DNA from: LMUY01 sp965276785
Lineage (GTDB): Bacteria > Pseudomonadota > Alphaproteobacteria > Acetobacterales > Acetobacteraceae
NCBI GenBank assembly: GCA_965276785.1
Contig: OZ255629.1
Span: 4,216,001 to 4,280,000, forward strand
Length of the DNA stretch: 64,000 nucleotides
Direction: 5' to 3'
In this document: piece after piece, positions 7,553 to 16,951 of the stretch
Layout: each line of letters starts with the position of its first letter
Numbering within the stretch: position 1 is the first letter of the stretch
Made by a program: the position numbers and the translations under genes
The notes under the pieces: model-generated
The model's input: only the letters and a program-made list of their open reading frames with translations
Databases searched by the model: none
What the model was told of the DNA's origin: nothing

Positions 7553-8646
7553 TTAACTCCTCGCACATGCGAGCCGCCCTGGCGCTGGCGCGGCGCGGAC
7601 TGGGTAACACCTGGCCCAACCCGGCCGTCGGCTGCGTGGTGGTGCAGCAGGGGCGCGTGGTCGGGCGGGGCCGCACCGCGCCGGGGGGGCGGCCGCATGC
7701 GGAGACCGAAGCGCTTGCCATGGCAGGGCCAGCCGCGCGGGGAGCGGACGTGTATGTCACGCTGGAGCCCTGCAACCACACCGGGCAGACGCCGCCCTGC
7801 ACTGAGGCGCTGATCGAAGCGGGCGTCGCCCGGGTTGTGGTCGCCGGCAGCGATCCGGACCCGAGGGTGGATGGCAGCGGTATTGAGCGGCTGCGCGCGG
7901 CGGGGATCGAGGTTGTCACCGGCATGCTGACCGTGGAGGCGGATGCGATGCAGGCCGGGTTCCTGCAGGCCGTGCGCGTCGGCCGCCCAATGGTGACGCT
8001 CAAGCTTGCCAGCACGCTGGATGGCCGCATCGCCACCCGCTCGGGGGAAAGCCAATGGATCACCGGCCCCGCCGCCCGGCAGGCGGCGCACGCGCTGCGC
8101 GGCCGGCACGACCTGGTGATGGTCGGCATCGGCACGGCCGCGGCGGACAACCCGCAGCTCACCTGCCGCATCGCAGGGTTCCGCACCCGGCCGGGCGTGC
8201 GTGCGGTGGTGGACAGCCATTTGCGCCTGCCGCTCACCTCTCACCTGGTGGCCAGTGCCGCGGCCGAACCCACCTGGATCCTGCATCGCAGCGGCGCTGA
8301 CCCGGCGCGTTGCGAGGCGTTCAGCAGCGCCGGCGTCCGCCTGTTTGAGGTTGCTGGCGGGGAGCGGGGTGTGGACTTGCTCGCTGGATTGCGTGCGCTT
8401 GGCGAGGCAGGGATCACCCGGGTGCTGGCAGAAGGCGGCGCGAAGCTCGCCGCGGGGCTGTTGCGCGATGGGCTGGTGGATCGTATCGCCTGGTTTCACG
8501 CTCCTTCGGTCATGGGCGGGGATGGCTGGCCGGCGGCCCAGGCCATGGGAGTGGCGGCGCTTGGCGAGATGCCTCGCTTTACCCGTACGTCCCAGCGGGC
8601 GGTAGGAGACGATATGCTGAGTGAATTCGAACGAGACGGTGCCTGA
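7549..8646 (+). CDS. ribD: Bifunctional riboflavin deaminase/reductase RibD
   Basis: RibD performs two steps of riboflavin synthesis, deamination of the pyrimidine intermediate and reduction of its ribose side chain. In this 365-residue product the N-terminal cytidine-deaminase-like domain keeps its zinc ligands: His50 and Glu52 in RPHAETEAL, Cys75 and Cys84 in EPCNHTGQTPPC. The C-terminal half from about residue 147 (VTLKLASTLDGRIA) is the NADPH-dependent reductase. It overlaps nrdR by four bases and shares one base with the ribE start. Confidence 0.97.
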   Translation: MINSSHMRAALALARRGLGNTWPNPAVGCVVVQQGRVVGRGRTAPGGRPHAETEALAMAGPAARGADVYVTLEPCNHTGQTPPCTEALIEAGVARVVVAGSDPDPRVDGSGIERLRAAGIEVVTGMLTVEADAMQAGFLQAVRVGRPMVTLKLASTLDGRIATRSGESQWITGPAARQAAHALRGRHDLVMVGIGTAAADNPQLTCRIAGFRTRPGVRAVVDSHLRLPLTSHLVASAAAEPTWILHRSGADPARCEAFSSAGVRLFEVAGGERGVDLLAGLRALGEAGITRVLAEGGAKLAAGLLRDGLVDRIAWFHAPSVMGGDGWPAAQAMGVAALGEMPRFTRTSQRAVGDDMLSEFERDGA

Positions 8647-9254
8647 TGTTCACCGGCATCATCACCGCTATCGGGCGGGTCCGCAGGGTGGCGCCGATGT
8701 CTGCCGGCAGTGACATGCGGCTGGTGATTGAGCAGGCGTGGGCCGAGCCGCCTGCGATCGGCGCCAGCATCGCGTGTTCCGGCTGCTGCCTGACCACGGT
8801 GGCGCTGGGTGCAGATTGGTTCGCGGTGGATACGTCCGCCGAGACTTTGTCCAAAACCACGCTGGGCAGCTGGGTGCCGGGGACACGGGTGAACTTGGAG
8901 CGGGCGCTGCGGGCGGGAGATGAGTTGGGCGGCCATATCGTCGCTGGGCATGTGGATGGCGTGGGCGAAGTGATTGCACGCGAGCCGGAGAACGGGTCCA
9001 CCCGGTTCAGCATCCGTGTCCCCAGTGGTCTGGCGCGCTTCATGGCGCCGAAGGGCAGCGTGGCAGTGAACGGCATCTCGCTTACCGTCAACGAGGCCGG
9101 CAGAGAGACGTTTGGAGTGAACATCATTCCCCATACGCTCGAAAACACCGATCTGGTTGACCTGCATCCCGGCTCGCCGGTGAACATCGAAATCGACACG
9201 TTGGCCCGCTACGTTGCGCGACTGGCGGACTACCGGGAGATGGCGCATGAGTGA
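8646..9254 (+). CDS. ribE: Riboflavin synthase, alpha subunit
   Basis: Riboflavin synthase dismutates two 6,7-dimethyl-8-ribityllumazine molecules into riboflavin and a pyrimidine that is recycled. The 202-residue product begins with the diagnostic MFTGII and contains the expected two tandem lumazine-binding barrels. The second starts around residue 97 (GGHIVAGHVDGVG). It is coupled to ribD upstream and overlaps the ribB start by eight bases. The E. coli name is ribC; ribE is used in most alphaproteobacterial annotations. Confidence 0.96.
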   Translation: MFTGIITAIGRVRRVAPMSAGSDMRLVIEQAWAEPPAIGASIACSGCCLTTVALGADWFAVDTSAETLSKTTLGSWVPGTRVNLERALRAGDELGGHIVAGHVDGVGEVIAREPENGSTRFSIRVPSGLARFMAPKGSVAVNGISLTVNEAGRETFGVNIIPHTLENTDLVDLHPGSPVNIEIDTLARYVARLADYREMAHE

Positions 9255-10371
9255 GCTGAAGCGAGCCAGCCTGCACGACTACATCACCTCCGCGGCCGAG
9301 ATCATCGAGGAGGCCCGGGCTGGGCGCATGTTCATCCTGGTCGACGACGAGGACCGGGAGAACGAGGGCGACCTGGTGATTCCCGCGCAATTCGCCACCC
9401 CCGACGCGATTAACTTCATGGCCCGCCACGCGCGCGGGCTGATCTGCCTGGCCATGACCCGGCACCGGGTCGAGCAGCTTGGGCTGCCTTTGATGGCGCA
9501 GGCCAATGGCACGCGGCACCAGACCGCCTTCACCGTCTCCATCGAGGCACGGGAAGGGGTCACCACCGGCATCTCCGCCCACGACCGTGCCCACACCGTG
9601 GCGGTGGCAATCAATCCCGAGATGGGGCGCGACCATATCACCACGCCGGGTCACGTCTTCCCGCTGGTGGCGCGGGAGGGTGGGGCGTTGATCCGCGCCG
9701 GCCACACCGAAGCGGCGGTGGACATCGCGCGGCTGGCGGGGCTGAACCCGGCGGCGGTGATCTGCGAGGTGATGAACGACGACGGCTCGATGGCGCGGCT
9801 GCCGGACCTGGTGGCCTTCGCCCAGCACCATAACCTGAAGCTCGGCACCATTGCGGACCTGATCGGCTACCGCCGCCGCACCGAGCGCCTGGTGCGCCGG
9901 GTGCAGGAAGGAGAAATCCATCGAGTTGAGGGCGGCGAGTGGCGCATGGCGGTCTACGCCAACACGGTGGAATATGCCGAGCATCTGGTGCTGATCAAAG
10001 GTGACTTGACCGGCGGCCCGCCGCCGCTGGTGCGGGTCCATGCCGTGGATTTGTTGGGCGACATGCTGGGGGGATCGCATCCAGCGGCGCTGCACGGCGC
10101 AATGCGCATGATCGCGCAGGCGGGCCGCGGCGTTGTGGTGCTGATCCGCGAGGCCAACCCCACGTCGCTGTCCGAACGGGTGCGTTTGATGGCGGGCAGC
10201 CCGCGCCCGGTGCAATCCTTGCGCGATTACGGGGTGGGGGCGCAGATTTTGGTCGATCTCGGCGTTAAAGACATGATCCTGCTGTCCAACACGCAACGCA
10301 CGGTGGTTGGCCTGGAGGCATACGGTCTCAACATCGTTGACCAATGGCCGATCGATGGGGCGGTCGATTGA
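9247..10371 (+). CDS. ribB: 3,4-dihydroxy-2-butanone 4-phosphate synthase with degenerate GTP cyclohydrolase II domain
   Basis: The 374-residue protein has an N-terminal DHBP synthase domain that turns ribulose 5-phosphate into the four-carbon riboflavin precursor. The acidic metal-binding motif DDEDRENEGD is at residues 33-42. The C-terminal part (about 214-374) aligns in layout with GTP cyclohydrolase II. However, the zinc-binding Cys triad expected in a CLTGDVF...RCDC-type motif is absent; the region reads HAVDLLGDMLGGS instead. GTP cyclohydrolase activity is therefore unlikely, and a separate ribA should exist elsewhere. The ATG at 9247 starts the conserved domain; the upstream extension is ribE reading through. 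Confidence 0.93.
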   Translation: MSELKRASLHDYITSAAEIIEEARAGRMFILVDDEDRENEGDLVIPAQFATPDAINFMARHARGLICLAMTRHRVEQLGLPLMAQANGTRHQTAFTVSIEAREGVTTGISAHDRAHTVAVAINPEMGRDHITTPGHVFPLVAREGGALIRAGHTEAAVDIARLAGLNPAAVICEVMNDDGSMARLPDLVAFAQHHNLKLGTIADLIGYRRRTERLVRRVQEGEIHRVEGGEWRMAVYANTVEYAEHLVLIKGDLTGGPPPLVRVHAVDLLGDMLGGSHPAALHGAMRMIAQAGRGVVVLIREANPTSLSERVRLMAGSPRPVQSLRDYGVGAQILVDLGVKDMILLSNTQRTVVGLEAYGLNIVDQWPIDGAVD

Positions 10372-10850
10372 GCACGCTTGACGCCCCACTACCGACCGCA
10401 CCCGCCGTGATGGGGCCGCCGCCGCGCATTCTGGTGGTGCGGGCGCCCTATTATCGCGAGGTGGTGGATGGCATGACCGACGGCGCCAAACGCATCCTTA
10501 CCGAAGCGAGGGCTGCGTTTGAAATCCTGGACGTGGCTGGCGCGTTCGAACTGCCGCAAGCTATCCGCATCGCCTTGCGCGGGACCGAGCACTACGACGG
10601 CTATGTGGCCCTGGGCTGCGTCATTCGCGGAGAGACCGACCATTACGAATTCATTTCCGCCGCCAGCATGAACGGTTTGATGGAGCTGGCGCTGCAGCAC
10701 GGCATTGCGCTCGGTACCGGGCTGCTGACGGTGGATACGCTGGCCCAGGCGATGGCCCGGTCTGGACCCGACGGTCACAACAAGGGCGCCGAGGCCGCGG
10801 TGGCCTCTTTGCGCCAGGTGGATGCGGCGCGCCGGCTCGGGGCGGTTTAG
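10368..10850 (+). CDS. ribH: 6,7-dimethyl-8-ribityllumazine synthase
   Basis: RibH joins the pyrimidine and four-carbon precursors to lumazine, in a shell-like multimer. The fold's first strand (RILVVRAPYY) and the catalytic His motif IRGETDHYEF near residue 90 are present. The start is uncertain. TTG at 10368 overlaps the ribB stop (TTGA) and gives 160 residues. ATG at 10344 and ATG at 10410 are alternatives in the same frame. The nusB GTG follows its stop directly. Confidence 0.93.
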   Translation: MSTLDAPLPTAPAVMGPPPRILVVRAPYYREVVDGMTDGAKRILTEARAAFEILDVAGAFELPQAIRIALRGTEHYDGYVALGCVIRGETDHYEFISAASMNGLMELALQHGIALGTGLLTVDTLAQAMARSGPDGHNKGAEAAVASLRQVDAARRLGAV

Positions 10851-11342
10851 GTGCCTGCGAAGGCGCGGCCGCGGACCGCCAGCCGGGTGGCGGCAGTGCA
10901 GGCGCTGTTCCAATCCGAGCAGGGCGGAGAGGCGGTGGAGACGGTGGTGGATCAGTTCGTACGCCACCGACTGGGCGAGTTGCCGGGGACTGGCGGGTTT
11001 GAGGAGGGGCGAGCACCGGATGCGGATGTTGCGCTGTTCAGCCGCATCGTGCGCACCGCCGTGCAGCAGCAGGACCGTCTTGATGCGATGGTGGCGGGGG
11101 CGCTGCCTTCGGAATGGCCCTTCTCGCGGCTTGACCCGGTATTGCGCGCGTTGCTCCGCGCCGCAGGAGCTGAGCTTACTATGGCGGATGGGCCGCCGGC
11201 GCGAGTGGTGATCAACGAGTATTTGGACGTGGCGCACGGCTTCTTCACCGGCGACGAGCCTCGCATGGCCAATGGCTTGCTCGACCGTCTCGCCCGTGAT
11301 CTACGCTCGGGCGATTTTGAGGTGGACAAACTCCCGACCTGA
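10851..11342 (+). CDS. nusB: Transcription antitermination factor NusB
   Basis: NusB binds boxA RNA with S10 (NusE) to support antitermination of rRNA operons. The 163-residue all-helical product starts with the usual basic segment and SRVAAVQALFQSE. It has the C-terminal pattern VVINEYLDVAHGFF...MANGLLDRLAR. It starts at GTG immediately after the ribH stop and ends the nrdR-rib-nusB operon. The 165 bases after it, before the convergent PYP gene, show no gene and no convincing terminator. Confidence 0.95.
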   Translation: MPAKARPRTASRVAAVQALFQSEQGGEAVETVVDQFVRHRLGELPGTGGFEEGRAPDADVALFSRIVRTAVQQQDRLDAMVAGALPSEWPFSRLDPVLRALLRAAGAELTMADGPPARVVINEYLDVAHGFFTGDEPRMANGLLDRLARDLRSGDFEVDKLPT

Positions 11343-11507
11343 CACCCCGCTCTGCACCACAGATCCGTATCGAGGTGCAACTCAATCAGCCAGCTTACCA
11401 AGCTGTCATGCGAATCGGTTTTTGCCGATGACGCGCGGCGTGCCCGCGTGCGCGTTTGCGTGGACGGCGGCCGTGACGCCATCTGCAGCGCGGGACAAGC
11501 CCCCATC

Positions 11508-11894
11508 TCAGAGGCGTTTGACGAAAACCCAGTAGGTGTCGGTCGCCATCGCCTTGCGCATGTGGACCTTTACCTTGGTCGGACTCATTCTGTAGTCGAA
11601 CCTATAGCTAAAGATGGTATCGAGATGGCGGCTCCGGACGCCCTCCTCAAAGGTGCCGCGGAAGGTGGGCGTGTCGCAGCAGGGGGCAATATCGTTGAAG
11701 AAGTGACGTCCAATCACGTCCTCCGGCCGCCGGCCTGTAATCCTGCTCTCCGCGGCGTTGTAGGTCAGCACGACGCCTGACGCGTTGAGTTGGATTGCCC
11801 CGAACGGCAGAGCGTCGATCTCCTCGGGGGACATACGAGCCAGGACGTTGTTGATGTGTTGGTCGCCGAATTCGACCGTTGTTACGAGCTCCAT
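11508..11894 (-). CDS. pyp: Photoactive yellow protein (PYP)
   Basis: PYP is a small cytoplasmic blue-light sensor with a PAS fold that carries p-coumaric acid on a cysteine thioester. This 128-residue product matches the Halorhodospira halophila PYP along its whole length as I remember it, with three extra N-terminal residues. The chromophore-pocket residues are all present. They are Tyr45 and Glu49 (hydrogen bonds to the phenolate; Tyr42/Glu46 in the reference), Thr53, Arg55, and Cys72 in the DIAPC motif (Cys69). The signature TPTKVKVHM appears as SPTKVKVHM, and the end is YWVFVKRL. It is a single domain with no fused kinase or output. The start is ATG at 11894; a TTG at 11906 is possible. 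A 13-base palindrome lies just upstream. It is convergent with nusB, and no tyrosine ammonia-lyase or coumaroyl ligase gene is nearby. Confidence 0.95.
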   Translation of the reverse strand: MELVTTVEFGDQHINNVLARMSPEEIDALPFGAIQLNASGVVLTYNAAESRITGRRPEDVIGRHFFNDIAPCCDTPTFRGTFEEGVRSRHLDTIFSYRFDYRMSPTKVKVHMRKAMATDTYWVFVKRL

Positions 11895-11902
11895 GGATCT
11901 GA

Positions 11903-11915
11903 CCAAACAGTTTGG
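11903..11915. promoter_or_regulatory. 13-base perfect palindrome upstream of the PYP start
   Basis: CCAAAC and GTTTGG form a perfect inverted repeat around a central A, eight bases upstream of the PYP ATG. Its position at the ribosome-binding region suggests an operator or a leader RNA element, but chance cannot be excluded for such a short site. Confidence 0.3.
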
Positions 11916-12030
11916 GACAGTATGGCCTCGATACCTTACTCAAGGTTTAATGCGATCGAGTAGTGCGGCTGGCGGCGGAGCCGTCTCTGCCGCATCCAAG
12001 CGTAAGCGCCTTTGGACGGATGCGAATAAG

Positions 12031-13023
12031 TTAGAGCCAAGGTGGGGGAGGCAGCCCGCGCTCGCGCAGGAAGCTCGGGTTGAAAAGCTTGCTGGCATAG
12101 CGCGCGCCGCCGTCGCACAGGATTGTCACCACCGTGTGGCCAGGGCCGATCTCCTGCGCGACACGGATCGCCGCGGCCACGTTGAGCCCGGCCGAGCCGC
12201 CAACCGACAATCCCTCGTGTTGCAGCAAGCCGAACACCTGGCCGAGCATCTCCGTGTCCGCAACACGCATGGCATCGTCGATCTGTGCGCCGGCGAGATT
12301 GGCCGTCACGCGGGATTGGCCGATGCCCTCGGTGATCGAGGTGCCCGCCACGGACAAATCGCCGGTTTTGACCCAGCCGTACAGACCGCTGCCTTCGGGG
12401 TCGGCCAGAACAATTTTCACCCCAGGGTTTCGTGCTTTCAGGGCGAGCGACACCCCGGCCAAGGTGCCGCCAGTGCCGCAAGCGCAGGTGAAGGCGTCCA
12501 CGCGACCGTCGGTCTGTGCCCAAATTTCCGCGCCGGTGTGCCGGTGGCCGTCGCGGTTGGCCAGGTTATCGAATTGGTTGGCCCAAAAGCCGCCGATCTC
12601 TTCGGCCAGATGCTTGGCAACGTGCTGGTAGTTGCCCGCATCGCGATACGGTTTGGCCGGCACCAGTCGCAAGTCGGCCCCGATCATTCGCAGGAAATCG
12701 ATCTTCTCTTGGCTTTGCGTCTGCGGCATCACCACCACGCTGCGATATCCAAGCGCATGCGCCACCAACGTGAGGCCGATCCCGGTGTTGCCGGCAGTGC
12801 CCTCCACCACCGTGCCGCCGGGGCGCAGCAGGCCGCGCGCCTCCGCGTCGAGGATAATGGCGGCAGCGGCGCGGTCCTTCACCGATCCGCCCGGGTTCAT
12901 GAACTCCGCCTTCCCCAGCACGGTGCAGCCGGTGGCCTCCGAGGCGCGGCGAAGACGAATGAGCGGCGTCTGTCCAATGGCGCCCAGCAGGCCGTCCGAT
13001 GCAGCGTTTGTGCTTTGCGCCAT
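12031..13023 (-). CDS. cysK: Cysteine synthase (PLP-dependent, CysK family)
   Basis: The enzyme makes cysteine from O-acetylserine and sulfide. The 330-residue product shows the PLP lysine Lys49 in NPGGSVKDR, the substrate loop EGTAGNTGIG near residues 73-82 and the phosphate-binding glycine loop CGTGGTLAG near 181-189. The start is ATG at 13023; the longer frame upstream is non-coding. It diverges from a rhodanese gene with only 38 bases between starts, which suggests shared control of two sulfur-metabolism genes. Confidence 0.92.
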   Translation of the reverse strand: MAQSTNAASDGLLGAIGQTPLIRLRRASEATGCTVLGKAEFMNPGGSVKDRAAAAIILDAEARGLLRPGGTVVEGTAGNTGIGLTLVAHALGYRSVVVMPQTQSQEKIDFLRMIGADLRLVPAKPYRDAGNYQHVAKHLAEEIGGFWANQFDNLANRDGHRHTGAEIWAQTDGRVDAFTCACGTGGTLAGVSLALKARNPGVKIVLADPEGSGLYGWVKTGDLSVAGTSITEGIGQSRVTANLAGAQIDDAMRVADTEMLGQVFGLLQHEGLSVGGSAGLNVAAAIRVAQEIGPGHTVVTILCDGGARYASKLFNPSFLRERGLPPPPWL

Positions 13024-13061
13024 GGTGTTGCACCTTCGGTAGCGGACGAGGAGGCTTAGAC

Positions 13062-13472
13062 ATGGTGGAAGACATCGCACCCCAACAGGTCTGGGAAGCG
13101 CTGGCCAGCGACAAGCAAGCGTGCCTGGTGGACGTCCGCACCGATATCGAGTGGGCGCAGGTCGGCGTGCCGGATTTGACCACGGCCGGCAAAGCGCCCG
13201 TGTTGGTGTCGTGGCAGGTGGCACCGGCCATGCAGGTCAATCCGGCCTTCCTGGAACAGATGGCGGCGGCGGGAATTACGCCTGAGCACGAGATCTACTT
13301 CCTGTGCCGGAGCGGGGTTCGCTCTCGCGCGGCGGCGGACGCAGCGCAGGCGGCGGGCTATCCGCACGCCTATAACATCGCCGACGGGTTCGAGGGGCCG
13401 CCGGGACCCGGCGGGCTGCGCGGCACCATTGCGGGCTGGCAGGCCGAGCGCTTGCCCTGGACGCGGGATTAG
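13062..13472 (+). CDS. Rhodanese-like sulfurtransferase
   Basis: The 136-residue product is a single rhodanese domain that carries a persulfide sulfur. The active-site loop is CRSGVR at residues 82-87 with the catalytic Cys82, followed by SRAAA. The N-terminal VDVRT is also typical. GAGGAGG at 13048-13054 lies seven bases before the ATG at 13062. Back-to-back location with cysK fits a sulfur-handling role; acceptor unknown. Confidence 0.9.
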   Translation: MVEDIAPQQVWEALASDKQACLVDVRTDIEWAQVGVPDLTTAGKAPVLVSWQVAPAMQVNPAFLEQMAAAGITPEHEIYFLCRSGVRSRAAADAAQAAGYPHAYNIADGFEGPPGPGGLRGTIAGWQAERLPWTRD

Positions 13473-14359
13473 ACGCGCACTCTCAACTCGTGTCGTAGTG
13501 CACGCGTAGGACCACGAACCACGGGTAGCGCGTATCCACCACGCCGGTCGCCGGGTCGGCCAAGGTGCCGGCCGGCGTGGTGGGGATGTGCTTTTCGGTG
13601 ACGCTGTCATCCACGTTGCCACCGATTACCGCCAATTGGCCGGGGTCGGCCGCCACCACGATATCGCAATGGCCGGGGAAGGTGCCTGCGGTGGGCAGGT
13701 TGTCGTAGCGAAGCGCCCCGCTGGCGTTACGCCCGACGCAGATGAGGTCTCCAGGTTGCGGGGCGTAGCGCTCCGGCCGCTCGGCGCTGATCACCAATGG
13801 GCCGCTGCCGGCGTCCGATTGGCGCTTGGCGGCGTTGATGTAGTCCGAGTGAGTGGCGGAGTAGACGAAGCGGTCTCCGGCGCCGGCGATGCGCATGACG
13901 TAACAGATGAACGCGGCCGACCAGGCGTAGCTGGCATCCTGGCTGGCGGGGAACACTTGGCCGCTGGCGTCGTGCTTGCCCGTCCAATAGGCGAAGATCG
14001 AGCCGCTGTCCTCGCCCTCCCACCAATACTCGCCCACCCGTTGCCATAGGCCGGGATCACGTTCGGGCTTCTCGTCTGGGCCGCGTGGTGGCCGGCTGCC
14101 GGGCGGGTCGTCATCGACCGGCGAGTTCCACAGCCGCCACTCGCGCAGCGCGATGGCCACCGCATCGCCGCGGGTGAATGGGGCGTAGCCTAGCCGGCTG
14201 AAAGGCGGATCCTGCCCGAAGCCGGAGGAGGGCACGGTGGGCGTGCTGGCGGTCACGACGGGCGGCTGGGTGCGGGAGCAGGCGGCGGCCAGCAGGAGGG
14301 TGAGGCAGAGGGTTTTGGCGCCCCTTTGACGGGCCGCGAAACCGCCTCCGCGGCGGCGG

Positions 14360-15451
<1,092 letters not shown>

Positions 15452-15457
15452 AGCGGG

Positions 15458-15937
15458 CTAGATCCTTTGGTGTAGGACGCAGACCAGGGTGAATAGCCGC
15501 CGGGCGGTCGGAAAGTCGATGGCCGCCTTGCCCTCCAGCCGTTCCACCATCAGCGCGGCACCCTCGTTGTGCAGGCCGCGCCGGCCCATGTCGATCGCCT
15601 GGATGCGTTCGGCACGGCCCTCCTCCAACGCCAGCGCATGGCTATCCACCAGCATCTGGTAATCCTTGATGAGGCCGCGGAACGGACCCAACGCGAGCAC
15701 GACCGCTTGCAGCGGCGTATCGTCGACCGCGCGGATGTCGAACACCAAGCGGCCTTCCTGGATGGAAAGGTGCAGCACGTAGGGGCCGGGCAGGTTGCGC
15801 AGGGCGAATTGATTCTCCGCTGCCAGGTCGTCGGTTGCCTGGGCACGATCGGCCTCCTGCACCGCGGACAAGCGGGTGAGCGCTTCGCCCTCCAGCACCA
15901 CGCGCGCGATCCGGTCCGCGGCCAAGGGTTCCGTCAC
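15458..15937 (-). CDS. UPF0262 family protein
   Basis: The 159-residue protein matches UPF0262, an uncharacterised family found mostly in alphaproteobacteria. Recognisable features are the segment FALRNLPGPYVLHLS near residues 44-58 and a conserved middle FRGLIKDYQMLVDSH. It is soluble with no signal peptide. Translation starts at a GTG that overlaps the DUF983 stop (GTGA), so the two are coupled. Function unknown. Confidence 0.85.
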   Translation of the reverse strand: MTEPLAADRIARVVLEGEALTRLSAVQEADRAQATDDLAAENQFALRNLPGPYVLHLSIQEGRLVFDIRAVDDTPLQAVVLALGPFRGLIKDYQMLVDSHALALEEGRAERIQAIDMGRRGLHNEGAALMVERLEGKAAIDFPTARRLFTLVCVLHQRI

Positions 15938-16359
15938 GCGTCGTCGCTTTTCATGAAGCCGAGCTTGAGCATCAGCCCGAGCGTCGCCCCTTTAACCGGA
16001 CGGAGCAACACCAAGCACAACATGACGGTGAACGGCAGCCAGATGGCCGCTTGCAGCCAGAGTGGCGGATCGAACAGCTGATCGGTGAGCAGCATCAGGC
16101 CGACCACCACGTGCGCGACGATGAACACGGTGAAGTAGGGTGGCGCGTCGTCGGCCCGCAGCGAACCCAGCGGCGCGCCGCAGGCGGTGCAGTAAGGTGC
16201 CACGCGCAAATAGCCGGTGAAGGCGCGTGTCAGGCCGCAGGCGGGGCATACGCCGCGCGCGCCGCGGATCAGCGCCACGGGGAGCGACGGAGTGGGCCAC
16301 GGGGTCGGCTGCGGCGACCGGTCCGGCTGCCACCGCGTGGGCTGGTTGGTGTCCGGCAT
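15934..16359 (-). CDS. DUF983 family membrane protein
   Basis: This 141-residue protein has a short zinc-ribbon-like part, CPACG...YCTACGAPLG (four cysteines near residues 38-62). Two hydrophobic membrane segments follow: about 73-92 (TVFIVAHVVVGLMLL) and 100-122 (WLQAAIWLPFTVMLCLVLL). This is the layout of DUF983, whose members often sit near cytochrome oxidase genes; no such genes are here. The chosen ATG is at 16359. The frame stays open upstream to an ATG at 16719, but that part looks unlike the family. Confidence 0.83.
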   Translation of the reverse strand: MPDTNQPTRWQPDRSPQPTPWPTPSLPVALIRGARGVCPACGLTRAFTGYLRVAPYCTACGAPLGSLRADDAPPYFTVFIVAHVVVGLMLLTDQLFDPPLWLQAAIWLPFTVMLCLVLLRPVKGATLGLMLKLGFMKSDDA

Positions 16360-16951
16360 CCTGGGACCCTCATTGGACGGCGTGGGGCGGGACCATACGT
16401 CATCTCGCCCGTAATTGCGAAGAAGCTGAGCCGGGCGGTTTGCTGCCGGCTGCGCACAGTATTGGCTCCCCTCGTCTGCTTGCTGCTTGAGGGCGGCCGC
16501 GCGCGCTTTTAGATGGCGGCAGGTGATGGCTTCGGCTGGTTCAAACATGCCGATTATACGTGGTTTTGCTGAACGGCATGGCGTGGCTCGGCAACGGCGC
16601 GCTGCTCCGAGATTGTGGCGCTCATTCTGTCGCTGCGTGATGCGCCGGCGGTGCAGATTGCGGTAAAACTCTGCCGCGCTGGGCAGGTTCAAGTAAAACT
16701 TGTCGTTTTTGTTTGACATCCTCACGCCACGCGCGAGATAGCGGAGCAACTTGCGCGCGCGATTCGCACCGGGTCGCTTGTGCTGGCAGGGGCAAGGAGA
16801 CGTGTCGATGCTGCGATGCCGACCCGAACCGCGACAACTCGGCGTGGGCCTCGTAGGGCGCGATCCGGTTGTTCTTTGCCTCGCTTGGCTTGGCTGCAGC
16901 TGCGGCCGTTCGCTTCCTTTCCACCAACACGGCCCTGAAGGAACTTAGGAC
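16360..16951. other. 592-base stretch without a convincing gene
   Basis: The stretch lies between divergent genes for DUF983 and the H1-like protein and must hold their promoters. The leftward DUF983 frame stays open to an ATG at 16719. The predicted peptide (starting MSNKNDKFYLNLPSAAEFY) is not recognised and uses less GC-rich codons, so it may be an extended N-terminus, a decayed gene or chance. I looked for a tmRNA and found no tag ending in Ala-Ala-stop. No riboswitch fold was recognised. Confidence 0.5.

Noticed and set aside
11343..11507. Terminator or small RNA between nusB and the PYP gene
   Set aside because: Only a five-base ATCGG/CCGAT stem with a T-rich loop was seen, too weak to claim.
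16620..16951. Possible tmRNA or other structured RNA before the H1-like gene (a CCACCA near 16921 drew attention)
   Set aside because: No tag-peptide frame ending in Ala-Ala-stop, no matching acceptor stem, and no permuted halves could be found.
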